Part shown: positions 21,693 through 32,500 of the stretch, piece by piece
Numbering within the stretch: position 1 is the stretch's first letter
How the letters are laid out: each line of letters begins with the position of its first letter
DNA from: Dendrocalamus latiflorus
Lineage: Eukaryota > Streptophyta > Magnoliopsida > Poales > Poaceae
NCBI GenBank assembly: GCA_017311315.1
Contig: CM029664.1
Coordinates: forward strand, 23,020,302 to 23,084,301
Direction of reading: 5' to 3'
DNA length: 64,000 nt
Notes under the pieces: model-generated
Told to the model about the DNA's origin: nothing
Database searches by the model: none
Seen by the model: only the letters and a program-made list of their open reading frames with translations
Position numbers and translations under genes: made by a program

Positions 21693-24600
21693 TCAGACCT
21701 GCGGGTTCCCGGCACCTTCGGAGGGCCCAGCGCCGCCATCATCGCGCCGAGGGACCCCGTCCAGAAATTGGCCGAGGCTCCCCGTCCCGTAGAGCGACTT
21801 CCGGAGCTCGATCCGTACAGCTTCCGCCCCGACGGGACCCCAGATCCGGTCGCAGAAGGGCCCAAGGGCACGGCGAGCGGAGCGGACGGCGCCGGACATC
21901 ACTCCGGCCCCGCCAGGCATCTCTAGCTGGGGGTCATTCAGCCCGGCGACATGCGTACAGCCGCGGTGCTGGAGGAGCGCGCACACCAAGCAGGCCGAAG
22001 TGTACGCGCAGTGGGTGCCGAAGGACGTCGCCGCGTCGCGCGCGACGTTGGCGGCATCCCCGATCCAGCGGAGCGCCCGAGATAGCTCCTCCGGACCGAA
22101 GGCGCGTCCCGGCACCTCCGCCACCAGCCCTTGAAGATGGCTCTCCAGCGCTTGGATGGCGTCCCAGGCAACCACCGAGGCGTCGCCCAGCGTCCGGTTG
22201 CGCTCCGCTAGAGCCAAGGCAAGTTCACCTTTCTCCTTCTCTAGCGCGCCGACCTGCTCCAGGAGCCCGTCCCGCTCCGCCGCGAACTTTTCATCGGCAG
22301 CTGCTGCGGCTAATTCCTGCGCCGACGCAACAAGCCCGTCGGCGTGCGCCCTCGCTTCGGCGCATTCCGCTTCCAGCTGGCGGATGCGGGCGTCCTGGGC
22401 AGAGCGGGCGTCAGAGGCTTCGCGCAGCTCCCCCTCGGCGGCTCGCAGCCTATCCTCGAGCGCTTTTTGGCTACGAGCATAGGCCGCTTGCAGGGCCTGC
22501 CCCAGCACGAGTGTCTGCAGAAGGGACAAGACTTAGCAAACTCTGCTAGACTCAGGCGTGGTCGCATGAGTACTTACCCTCACCCCAGACACCTCGAAAG
22601 CGTCCTCGAGGCGCCCCACGCCGTAGGCCTGCAGCACTTGCGGGTCGACGCTCCTGGCCGCGTCATCCACAATCCCGCGCCACGCCCTCAGCGTCTCCGA
22701 AGGCGGCACGAAGTCCGCAGGGTTCATGGGCTCGGAGGCCCCGGGTTCCGTCGGATGCTCCCCCTCCGGGATGAGCAACGCTGTAAAAAAAGAACGCGGG
22801 TGACCACTCCAAGGCATAAAAATCATACACCAGAGTAAGCTCGGCCACCTTACCTTCGGTGGCCGAAGGGATGGTTCCGCTGCGGACGGAAGCCTCCGCG
22901 TTCGGGGAGGCCGGTGGCTGCCCCCGCGCGGTGGACGGCGTCGTTGGGAGGCCGGAAGGTGCATATGCCGCAGGGCCTCCGGCGCTCGCGCTGGCGTCCC
23001 ACAGGCTTCTGATGCCCGTGGCCACGACAAATCCCCGCGGTGTTCGGTGGAGCTCCGGCCGCACGCATGGCCGTTTGGCCGGGGCAGCTAGCAGCGCCAC
23101 TGCCCCCGCAGCCGTGGCTGGGGAAGACCCCGCGGCTGCTACGCCCGGAGGCGAAGGTCCCATGGTAGCAGTCGTCGATAGGGCCACCTCAGTCCCCGCT
23201 GTCGCTGGCAAGGACAGCACGGCTACATGCGCCCCCGCGGAGGGTGCCTCCGGCACCGCAGCGGCCGCCGTTGAGGCCTCCACCTCGGCATCTCTGGTCC
23301 GCACGGGATCCGCCTCGGTGACTCCGGCGGGTGGTGAGGCTTCCCCCCTCCGGCCGCCCGCGGCAAACCCACCGTCCGGGACGCCTGCCGAAGACACCTC
23401 ACCTTCGGCGCCTGCGCCACCCAAGCCCGAATCGGCGTATCTCGCAGAGTCTGACTCAGCGTCCGCCGCGTCCTCGGAAACACTAGCAGCAGGCGCGGCA
23501 GGTGCCCCGCTGCGGCCCCTCTTCCGAGACGAGGCCTTCTTCTTCTTTGCTCCACCATCGGCTGGAGCGACACGGTCCGGCACGGCAAGGCCCAGGACCT
23601 CGCACACGCGGTTTAGTCGCCCCAGCCCCGCCTTGGCGACAGCAGACGCGCGCTGCTCGTGCTCCCTGGCGGTGTACGGACCCAGGAACACGCGCACGGC
23701 TTGCTCCGCCTCCTCCAAAGGAACCCCTGAAGCAAAGGAGAGCAACATCAGCATAGAACGCATTTCGCGTCAGCAAAGGGAGGAGCGCAATCAAGGCTTA
23801 TGGGGACCGGGCGGCGCTGGTAGCAAGCAAACCCACGGCGAAACATTGTCATCTCGACGCCTCTCGGCGGCAAGATGCCAGTCGTAGGCAAGCGGGGCCA
23901 CGCCATACATCACATACTCTTCGGCAAGGTCGCGCATATTGAAGCGGGCGGCCATGCCTACGAGCCGTTTGACCCTCCGCTTGTCCTCATCATCGAGCGT
24001 TCGGCCGGGCGAAGGCTTGAACGCGATCGGTCGGCCCGTACACGCGAGGCCGCTCCCGCTCTCCACACGGTGGTAGAACCACCGCTTCATCCAGGAGGAC
24101 TCCCACTTCCCGCGAGTCGAGTTCGCAGGGAAGAGCTTCTTGCAAGACGAGCGGAGAGTAAAAGAGACGCTGCCAAAGCTCGACAGCGTCCCGCCCCTCC
24201 GGCCCTTCGGCTGGCATCGCGCCTCGTGGAGATAGGCGAACAGCGACGCGCTGGGCCAGCACGCCCCCGAGCGCAAGGCCCAGCTGTACACCGCAAGCCG
24301 GGCCACGGCGTTTGGAGTCAGTTGCGCCAGCTCCAGCCCGAAGGTCCGCAGTACGTCGCCCACCACACTCGCCGCTGGGATCCGGAGCCCCGCGTCGAAA
24401 AAGGCAACGAATACGATCGCCTCCGACCTCTCGGGATGCGGTTTCGTCTCGTCGCTGGCGGGCAATCGTACGTCGTGGCGCCCGGACAGCTTCCCCGCGC
24501 GGAAGAGCCCTTCGATCGTCTTCTCGGTCACGAGCGAGGGGCCTAGCTCGCCGGAAAACGTGCCTTCCTCCGCCGCCAGCCGCTCCTGGTCAGCCGCCGC

Positions 24601-24702
24601 CGGGTCGCGCTCTTCGAGCACGTATTTTACCTCCAACGGTGAGGATCGCCGGCGAAAGGCAGGGCCACCAACCGCCGGGCCGCGCTCGCTGCTGGAAGCC
24701 AT
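21693..24702 (-). CDS. Spliced antisense ORF of a Tat-type Ty3 element (Transposase_28-like)
   Basis: The gene appears to have four exons. Exon 1 runs from ATG 24702 (MASSSERGPAVGG) to about 23860. Exon 2 is 23726-22854 (acceptor TTTGCTTCAG, donor GTAAGG). Exon 3 is 22780-22578 (acceptor TTTTTTTACAG, donor GTAAGT). Exon 4 runs from 22514 (acceptor TTCTGCAG) to the stop at 21693. Exons 2, 3 and 4 join in frame with no stop. The exon 1 donor is less certain (a phase-1 GT near 23860). The product is roughly 900 residues. Its N-terminal third resembles the 'putative gypsy-type transposon' family of grasses (AFFDAGLRIP..LTPNAVARLAVYSWAL). The middle is Ala/Ser/Pro-rich with a KKKKASSRKRGR basic patch. 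The C-terminal part is a long coiled coil (about 22500-22240). Tat elements are known to carry extra ORFs, some antisense to gag-pol. The function is unknown. Confidence 0.75.
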
Positions 24703-25212
24703 CGCTTCCCACGACGAGACTAATACGGCGAAGTTAGCGCGAAGGTGGAGAAGGCCGAGCAAACAGGAAAGAGGGCGCAAAGGTGCGGGGACACTATTAC
24801 GGGGGGCTATTTCAAAGCCGCCTCGCCCGTACCGCCGCTACTGAAGCGTCGCAACGATCCGCGTGCAGGATGCAACCGCAGCGGCGTAAAGGCCCGCCCC
24901 GCACGCTTCCCCGTAATCGAAAGTGAAGGGTCGCGGAGGTCCGTGCACGAGGTGCGACCGCAGTCGTTCAAGCGCCCATACAGCGCAACGCCTCACAGGC
25001 GCCACTCGCTGCACGCCCCGTGTCCCCCTTGCCTAGGGAAGACGCGAGCGGCTGCAAACACGCACCCGTCCACATCCCGCCGCCCAGCAGTCGTAGGATG
25101 CCGCGTGCCCCGGGCGTGTCAGGTCGCACGGTACGGGAACCTAACCCTGTCAGGCCAGCGACCGGCGTGATTCAAGGAACCTGTATAGCACAAGGCCGCA
25201 TCAAAGAGCCCA
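24703..25212. other. Upstream region of the antisense ORF
   Basis: This GC-rich DNA lies between the antisense start codon and the 65-bp array. It should contain the antisense promoter. I could not pick a convincing TATA box. Confidence 0.35.
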
Positions 25213-26642
25213 AGTCGCGCGCGCCTACTTCGACTAGGCGCCAGCTTCGCTGCCACCCGTTCGAAGGGTAGCGGACGGAGCGCGCGCGTCTACTTCGACT
25301 AGGCGCCAGCTTCGCTGCCACCCGTTCGAAGGGTAGCGGACGGAGCGCGCGCGTCTACTTCGACTAGGCGCCAGCTTCGCTGCCACCCGTTCGAAGGGAA
25401 GCGGACGGAGCGCGCGCGTCTACTACGACTAGGAGCCAGCTACGCTGCCACCCGTTCGGAGGGTACGGGACGGAGCGCGCGCGTCTACTTCGACTAGGCG
25501 CCAGCTTCGCTGCCACCCGTTCGAAGGGTAGCGGACGGAGCGCGCGCGTCTACTTCGACTAGGCGCCAGCTACGCTGCCACCCGTTCGGAGGGTACGGGA
25601 TGGAGCGCGCGCGTCTACTTTGACTAAGCGCCAGCTTCCCTGCCACCCGTTCGCAGGGTAGCGGACGGAGCGCGCGCGTCTACTTCGACTAGGCGCCAGC
25701 TACGCTGCCACCCGTTCGAAGGGTAGCGGACGGAGCGCGCGCGTCTACTTCGACTAGGCGCCAGCTTCGCTGCCACCCGTTCGAAGGGTAGGGGACGGAG
25801 CGCGCGCGTCTACTTCGACTAGGCGCCAGCTTCGCTGCCACCCGTTCGAAGGGTAGCGGACGGAGCGCGCGCGTCTACTTCGACTATGCGCAAGCTACGC
25901 TGCCACCCGTTCGGAGGGTAAGGGACGGAGCGCGCGCGTCTACTTCGACTAGGCGCCAGCTTCACTGCCACCCGTTCGAAGGGTAGGGGACGGAGCGCGC
26001 GCGTCTACTTCGACTAGGCGCCAGCTTCGCTGCCACCCTTTCGAAGGGTAGCGGACGGAGCGCGAGCGTCTACTTCGAGTAGGCGCCAGCTTCGCTGCCA
26101 CCCGTTCGAAGGGTAGCCGACGGAGCACGCGCGTCTACTTCGACTAGGCGCCAGCTACGCTGCCACCCGTTCGAAGGGTAGCGGACGGAGCGCGCGCGTC
26201 AACTTCGACTAGGCGCCAGCTTCGCTGCCACCCGTTCGAAGGGTAGGGGACGGAGCGCGCGCGTCGACTTCGACTAGGCGCCAGCTTCGCTGCCACCCGT
26301 TCGAAGGGTAGGGGACGGAGCGCGCGCGTCTACTTCAACTAGGCGCCAGCTAGGCTGCCACCCGTTCGAAGGGTAGCGGACGGAGCGCGCGCGTCTACTT
26401 CGACTAGGCGCCAGCTACGCTGCCACCCGTTCGAAGGGTAGCGGACGGAGCGCGCGCGTCTACTTCGACCAGGCGCCAGCTTCGCTGCCACCCGTTCGAA
26501 GGGTAGGGGATGGAGCGCGCGCGTCTACTTCGACTAGGGGCCAGCTACGCTGCCACCCGTTCGAAGGGTAGCGGACGGAGCGCGCGCGTCTACTTCGAAT
26601 AGGCGCCAGCTACGCTGCCACCCGTTCGAAGGGTAGCGGACG
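25213..26642. repeat. 65-bp minisatellite, about 22 units
   Basis: The CTACTTCGACTAGG landmark recurs at exactly 65-bp steps from 25225 to 26590. Each unit holds GCGCGCGCG, then GGCGCCAGCTTCGCTGCC, then the imperfect inverted repeat ACCCGTTCGAAGGGT. Variation is mostly point changes (TTCGCTG or TACGCTG; GTAGCGG or GTAGGGG) shared by scattered units, as expected under unequal exchange. The array ends at GTAGCGGAC near 26642, where a copia fragment begins. Confidence 0.95.
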
Positions 26643-27050
26643 ACGGCGCCAAGCGGAGTGGCGGCAGCCCGAGAACGGTGAAATCGCCGGCGAAGAGGGC
26701 CAGCAGCGTGGGCACGGCGACCGGGAGAGATGGCCACCCGAGGTGGACGCGGGGCGCCAACGCAGACGCAGATCCAGCACGGATTCGCCCACAAGCCGGC
26801 GTGAAGATGGCCGCCCCCAGGAGCAGAAATCGATCCTCCCGGGGGCAGTGGCAGCGGAAGACGAACGGAGGCTAGGTATGAAACCTAGGCTCTGATACCA
26901 TGTTATGAATATTGTGTGTATATTGATGAGGCCCAAAGGGCAATATATATAGAGAGTACAAGAGGGTATATGGAAGGAATACAAGTCATATAAGGAAACA
27001 AATAAGAGTCCTATTCTATCTCTAATACCTTATCTCTAATACCCTTAACA
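26643..27050 (-). mobile_element. Copia 5' end (short LTR, PBS, leader), minus strand
   Basis: Read on the minus strand, a 150-bp LTR (27050 down to 26901) starts TGTTAAGGGTATTAG and ends TTCATAACA. It is followed at once by TGGTATCAGAGCC (26900-26888), the initiator-Met PBS, then a GC-rich leader to 26643. The rest of the element and its other LTR are missing. On the right it abuts Ty3 polymerase sequence, on the left the 65-bp array. Confidence 0.85.
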
Positions 27051-28640
27051 ACATTATCTTGGGACAAGGTGTGTCCATGGATTCTGACAAAGTACCAGCC
27101 GTTCTGGATTGGCCGACGCCTACTTCAGTGCGGGCATTGCAGGGGTTCCTCGACTTGACAGGTTACTACCGTAAATTGTTCTGGGATTATGGTACGGTGG
27201 CATCCCCTCTAACCAAACGTTGAAGAAGGAAGCATTTGCTTGGTCCAAAGAAGTCGACGATGCCTTCCAGCCTTGGTTTTACAATTGCTAGATTTCTCTA
27301 AGTGTTTTGTGGTGGATTGTGATGCCTCAGGTTCCGGATTTGGTGTAGTCCTCCATCAAGGCGAACGGCCAGTGGCCTTCTTTAGACGACCGGTTGTGCC
27401 TCATCATGCTAAATTAGATGCATATGAAAGAGAACTCATTGGATTGGTTAAGGCGGTCCGACATTGGCGGCCATATCTTTGGGGATGCGCTTTCCTGATT
27501 CGGACAGATCACTATAGCCTTCAATTCCTCCTTGGTGAATGTCTTTCCACCATCCTGCAACATCATTGGGTAAGCAAGTTATTTGGGTATGATTTCTCAG
27601 TGGAGTACAGACCAGGGTGTCAACATACGGCTGCTGATGCTCTCTCATGGTGTGATGAGGATGGAGCAGCATTATATGCTATTTCAGGTCCCCAATTTGT
27701 GTGGTTTGATCAGTTGCAACAGGAAATAACCTCCTCATCTGAGCTGGTGGCCTTATGAGAGCGCATTCTTGTGGGCCAGGAGGGTCTGTCATGGAAGGTG
27801 GCAAATGATCTCATCTTGCACAAAGACAGTTTTCATACCTGCAGAGTCGTCTCTTTTGCCGCAGGTATTGGTGGAGATTCATGGTGCAGGTCATGAAGGA
27901 GTCCAGAAAACTTTGCATCGTGTTCGTGTCCACTTCCATGTGGCTTGTTTGCCACGACTGGTGTGGGAATTTGTCAAAGGGTGTTCGGTGTGTCAACGCA
28001 ATAAGACAGAGCATCTTCATCCAGTGGGCTTACTCCAATCGTTAGAAGTGCCACGCACGGTTTGGGCCTATATTTTCATGGATTTTGTGGAAGGATTGCC
28101 AAAGGTTCATGGCAAGTCAGTTATATTGACAGTTGTTATCACTTCTCACTTCTCGAAATATGCTCACTTCATTGCTCTATCTCATCTATACACTGCAAGT
28201 TCAGTGGCTCATGCCTTATTTGATGAAGTTGTTCGTCTTCATGGCATTCCTTCATCTATTGTTAGTGACCGTGATCCGATTTTTACTAGTATTTTTTGGC
28301 GGGAGCTCTTTTGTTTGGCTGGAGTTCAGATACATTTAAGTTTTGCTTTTCATCTGCAATCCGACGGTTAGTCTAAGGTGGTTAATCACATCATTATCAT
28401 ATATCTAAGGTGTTTGTATGGTGATCATCTGAAGCAGTGGGTGTAGTGGCTTCCTTGTGCTGCATATTGTTACAATTCTTCATATCAAACAACTCTCCAC
28501 ACTACACCTTTTCATGTTGTTTATGGGCGCAATCTGCCAGCCTTGTTGGTTAGTGAGCCTGGTGCTACTTGTGTGGCTGCTGTCGAACAACAGATGATGG
28601 ATCACGATGAATTTCTGGCTGAAATACATGGGAGGCTGCT
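27051..28640 (+). pseudogene. Ty3 pol fragment: RT end, RNase H, integrase
   Basis: The frame starts inside RT (GQGVSMDSDKVPAVLDWPTP, GFLDLTGYYRK). RNase H follows with VDCDASGSGFG, YERELIGL, RTDHYSLQFLL and AADALS (27240-27757). The integrase has the H..H..CX2C finger (HGAGHEGVQKTLHR..CSVCQ) and the DDE core (MDFVEGLP, VSDRDPIFTS) at 27769-28375. Frameshifts lie near 27219 and 27268, a stop at 27756, and a TAG at 28369-28371 just before SKVVN. The expected catalytic Glu is Lys there, so the enzyme would be inactive even if read through. Lineage signals are chromovirus-like. There is no chromodomain, and homology ends at an inverted junction near 28640. Confidence 0.88.
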
Positions 28641-30370
28641 GCCGTTAGGCACGGCACAACAATAAACGCTGAGTTATCACCTTCCATGCTGTCCACCTTC
28701 GCCTCCCTCTCGGCATTAACAATAATTTCACCAATTAAAACACAATTTGCCCAAGAGTCGATGCTAATATGTCTAGATGGTTCAACAATATTAATTGGTG
28801 CACTCAGCATAACCCGGGCCGCATCATCCTCCCCTTCAAGTGAAATCGTCCTTGGTTTCGAAGCAATCTTTAAAGCTTTCTTAATTGGCTTGAATTCTTT
28901 AGTATGAATTGCACTCTCCAACATTAGATGCAATGTGCACAGTTTGTCTTTATGAACAAAAGAGTACTTGTTGGACTTCCCTTGATGCATAGCGTTGCGA
29001 TCAAACTGCCACGGATGTCTCAACAAGTGACATGCGTGCATTGGCATGACATCACATTCCACCTTGTCCACATAATTACCCACTGAAAAAGGAACTTTAG
29101 CACGGTGAGTAATTTTGAGTTTACCGACATTATTCAACCATTGTATGTAATAGTTCGAGGATGCCTCCATGTTGATAATCCCAAAGCATGCACTAAATCT
29201 TTGCTGATGACATTGTTGTAGTTACCACCATCAATGATTAGCTTGCAAACTTTGTCCTTGATCTTGCATTCGATTGGAAAACACTTCGGCGTTGGCCCTT
29301 CTCAACAATAATAGTGTCATCAACCCAAACCTTCTTGACTAGCAGATTAAGACCATCTTGTGGAACCTCATCCTAAGCAGCACTAGCATTGGGTGATACC
29401 TCGTTATCTTCTAAATGGTTTTATGTGGGGCATGTGCACGTGCGAAATATTTGATGATTTTTTTTAGCATTCCTCATGTCCTAACAGAAAAAGTTAGGCC
29501 ACTACTTGTACAAGTGTGAAATTTTCGTTGATTGAAGTGGAGCAAACAAAGCTGCACATATAGGCTTACGGCTTACCATACTTTTGCACAGTAGAAGATG
29601 GTTTAGGATTATTTTCCCTGTTTTGCATTTGTTGGCACAACATTTTCCTAGCACATGGCTCGTTGAATAAGTTCTGAAACCTCATTAAAGTTGCTAATGC
29701 TAGATTTTTCTCTTTTTTTGTTCACATCCCAAATGTTCTTGCACAACTCTCCGCCTTAGTCACTGTCAGTTCACTACCTCTGATGTTCAATTGAGAAACT
29801 TTTTCTTGACATGCATGGATCTACCTATAAGATACCATTGCATTTGCGAAAGGGCCTCTAGCCTGATGGTTAGAGCGCCTCAGTAGCACCCCCAGGTCCT
29901 GGGTTCGACTCCTGGTGGGAGCGAATTTCAGGCTTGGGGGAAAAAATCCCCTTGCCTGCTACCACACCAAAGCACACGGTCAAGAACCCGCCATGGCGTT
30001 GATCCAAAGGATCCGCTGGTCGTCTCACAAGGTCGGGCGTTGGTTCCCGGTGTAAGGGTGGAGCAGGGGTTCGGAGGTTTTCTCGGTCTGCGTGAGAAGA
30101 CTTTCTTCTTAAGCAATGCCCGGGGGGATTCTTCCCCCCCGCAGGTTGAGTTTTTTTAGATACCATTGCATTTTTTCTCGAAGTGTTTCATGAGTCATGA
30201 CTCGCTTCTATTCATCATTTCCTTGAAGTTATTGGGATGCTCGTTATGTTCATGCCCAACTCATAGTTTATCAGAGATCCAACCTCCATTGAAGCAATCT
30301 CACATGCCAAGCTTCTGTTATTGTGCAGTGGAGCAGGAACGAAGACTTACGAAATCTGTGCAGAACTGAC
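28641..30370 (-). pseudogene. Ty3 gag-protease fragment, opposite orientation, split by a SINE
   Basis: On the minus strand, 29290-28650 encodes a retropepsin-like region: IIDGGNYNN (the usual form is IIDGGS), KDLVHALGL, YYIQWLNNVGKLKITHRAKV, VECDVMPMHACHLL..PWQFDR. Farther upstream (29300-29820 and 30174-30370) are more decayed Gag-like stretches. Stops and frameshifts are frequent. The piece meets the INT fragment tail to tail near 28640, so the two Ty3 parts are inverted relative to each other. Confidence 0.72.
29846..30157 (+). mobile_element. tRNA-derived SINE with a perfect 16-bp target duplication
   Basis: A 312-bp element has polymerase III-type internal promoter boxes (A box TAGCCTGATGG at 29859-29869, B box GGTTCGACTCC at 29902-29912) and ends GTTGAGTTTTTTT. 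It is flanked by AGATACCATTGCATTT on both sides (29830-29845 and 30158-30173). The body (GGTCCTGGGTTCGACTCC, then GGGAGCGAATTTCAGGCT) matches a SINE type I know to be widespread in grasses. The long TSD indicates LINE-machinery insertion, here into the Ty3 gag remnant. The intact TSD suggests a fairly recent event. Confidence 0.93.
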
Positions 30371-30710
30371 TACAGGTGTACAGGGCCTGCAGGCATGTAT
30401 GTTGAGAATACGCTGTCAATAGCTTCCTGACTGCTGTAATCTCCTCCAGGAATCAAGCAAGGCCATGGCAACCGGTATAAATTCCAGTCGTCCTATTATA
30501 TGAAGTTCCCTACTTAATGCTGTAATCTGCTAGTGTAATTTGTAGTCTACAGAATCAGCTCTACTGGAATGCATAGTATACAGCAGTCTTCCCTGTAATC
30601 TGTTTCCACGAACCGAGGTAACCGATGCTATTGCCTTCCCCCCCCCCCCCCCCCCCATTTACTTTATGCAATATGGCTTTGATTCTGCAAATAACTTTAA
30701 CATCAGTCTG
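30371..30710. other. Anonymous DNA with a 19-C homopolymer
   Basis: No gene is seen. A run of 19 C at 30638-30656 is the main feature. It is assembly- and sequencing-sensitive. Confidence 0.4.
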
Positions 30711-31630
30711 CTGAAATTGAAGATGTATGTATGATTCATTAAATAAAACTGGAATGCTGGTTGTTTGAAGACAAACGTGTAATACTGACTTGTGGATGAG
30801 GTTTTCGCGTCGGTGGCTGCACTTGTTTCTTCTGTTTGTGAGGTTCCTGATGTGAATAGGATTTTTGGCCATGATACCATGCAAGGCTGACTTGACTGCA
30901 GTGTTGTAGGGATAACTGCTTACCAAAAGACAGCTAGTGTTCCTCCAAATAATATGTGCAGCTTTACCATTGATAGAAACAAAATTTATTATGGGGCATC
31001 TGCCATTGGAGGCCAGCTCGACTGCCGTCGCAAATAATATGTAGGAAGGACTGTAGTATTGCTAATTTGGTAGTAAATTATTTTGATGGTTTTTATAACT
31101 GAAAAGTACCAATGAAAAATGTAGAAGGAAAAAGGTGAGTACTTTCCTACTTTTATAGTACCAAACCAAAAAAAGATATGAAATGAGATTCCAAAAGTGA
31201 TGACGATTAGAAAAGAGCAAAATGGTGGAAGATTAGAATAAGAATTAAAAATTGGCGTGTATTGGGAAAAATCAATTTTCTTTCGATTATGTCCTAAAAT
31301 AAAAACTGCAAAAATTTAAAAGGGGGCATGTGTAAAATAACCTAGAGCTACAATTGATCCTTAGGTATGTGTTAAATGCCTGTAGCTTGTCTAACGTTGC
31401 ACTCAACACATACATCATCAATTTCTCTCTCCAAAATAAAGAAAACATGGACATCATCAAGAGAGCTGGCACACATACGTAACATACATACATGGCACAT
31501 TAAGTAGCCTCCCGTCAGCCAGAAAAAGAAAGCGACCGTCTCGTTGTGTTTCTAGCTCCTGGCTGTAATCTACAAAGCATCAATTAACTAACTAAACAAG
31601 GCTACACAGAGAATGTATATATCAGTTCGG
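30711..31630 (+). repeat. Duplicated anonymous segment, copy A
   Basis: From CTGAAATTGAAGATG to ATATATCAGTTCGG this is about 90% similar to 38039-38966, in the same orientation, with several small indels (for example AACTGCTTACCAAAAGACAG present only here). No coding frame is conserved between the copies. It could be an unrecognised transposon or a segmental duplication. Confidence 0.85.
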
Positions 31631-31659
31631 TGCCAGGATTGCGACTACATATGCAACAC

Positions 31660-31925
31660 AGTCAACACGGTCTCAGGTATATCCCAACTCCAACAAATAA
31701 TAGAGATAGTACTAGCAGCTGACAAGAGAATGTCGGAGTTTTTTTTAATGTTTCTTTAGTAAGTTGCAGTCGGTCATGGTGAGGAAGCCGGTCGACACCG
31801 GCAAGAAATAAAGCTAGCTCCGGCGGACGGTCGTCGTCGGTGCTGAAGAGCCACCCGTTGCTGCCCACGGATTTTATTTCTTCTTGCAATCTGGACGTTA
31901 GAAAGCCCGTGCCTTTTTCACATAT
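31660..31925 (-). other. Exon-like open segment, unidentified
   Basis: On the minus strand a GC-rich stretch reads LQEEIKSVGSNGWLFSTDDD then PPELALFLAGVDRLPHHDR. It stands out from the AT-rich flanks in base composition and lack of stops. I do not recognise the family, and there is no second exon I can tie to it. It lies just past the end of duplicated segment A. Confidence 0.25.
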
Positions 31926-32500
31926 GGAATGTCAGCCCATATGATCGAACATGTTCTCATTTCAACTTCACAAACATATGTATATTGAATATTGATGCAA
32001 GTGTCATGTATCATCATCATCACCGCATTAGGAGCCACTTTGGTGATTAGCTTAATTATTCAGGCAACAAAACCGATGAAGATTGGAAATGTATGCAATA
32101 TTTTAATTCTAAATTTTACTACGAGATAAATATAGTAAAAAAACTAGTGATGCAATAAATGAATCTAACATCAAGCTACTCATGGTATATTAGAAAATAC
32201 ACAAAAAATATTATAATAAAGTCGATCGATTGCTCGAACGACTTACTGTTAAGCTTGATGAAGAACAGAAAGCAACACAAGCTTCATGTAGTGCAGAACT
32301 TAGATGAAGCAAAGCAGGAGCGGTCGCGCATGTTGCACTGTCTAGAAACCTTATTGTCGCCCTGTGTATGTATTCTCTATGATAATAGCTCAAAGATATC
32401 CGCTCTTCCTCCTTCATAGTGCACGCCGAGAAGAAAGGTCCGTGAGGTTCGATCGCGCAACACACTAGCACACATCAGCAGAGGAGAAAGTAGAAAGAAA
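31926..32500. other. AT-rich anonymous DNA
   Basis: No gene is recognised. A short plus-strand stretch at about 32220-32310 reads VDRLLERLTVKLDEEQKATQ before a stop and might be exon debris, but it has no supporting neighbour. Confidence 0.3.

Noticed and set aside
21047..21871. A 274-codon minus-strand ORF over the 52-bp array
   Set aside because: It reads through tandem repeats and overlaps antisense exon 4 in another frame; the openness comes from GC content and period.
22859..23887. A 342-codon plus-strand ORF
   Set aside because: GC-rich shadow of exons 1-2 of the minus-strand antisense gene; it has no recognisable domain, whereas the minus strand has domains and splice sites.
25213..26642. 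CRISPR-like regularly spaced repeats
   Set aside because: Units are directly adjacent 65-bp tandem repeats without unique spacers, in plant nuclear DNA.
29859..29915. A tRNA gene (A and B boxes, GGTTCGACTCC)
   Set aside because: It is the head of a 312-bp SINE with 16-bp target duplications. The cloverleaf is incomplete and there is no proper acceptor stem.
32221..32310. Short exon-like reading VDRLLERLTVKLDEEQ
   Set aside because: Only 28 codons before a stop, no neighbouring exon or splice support.
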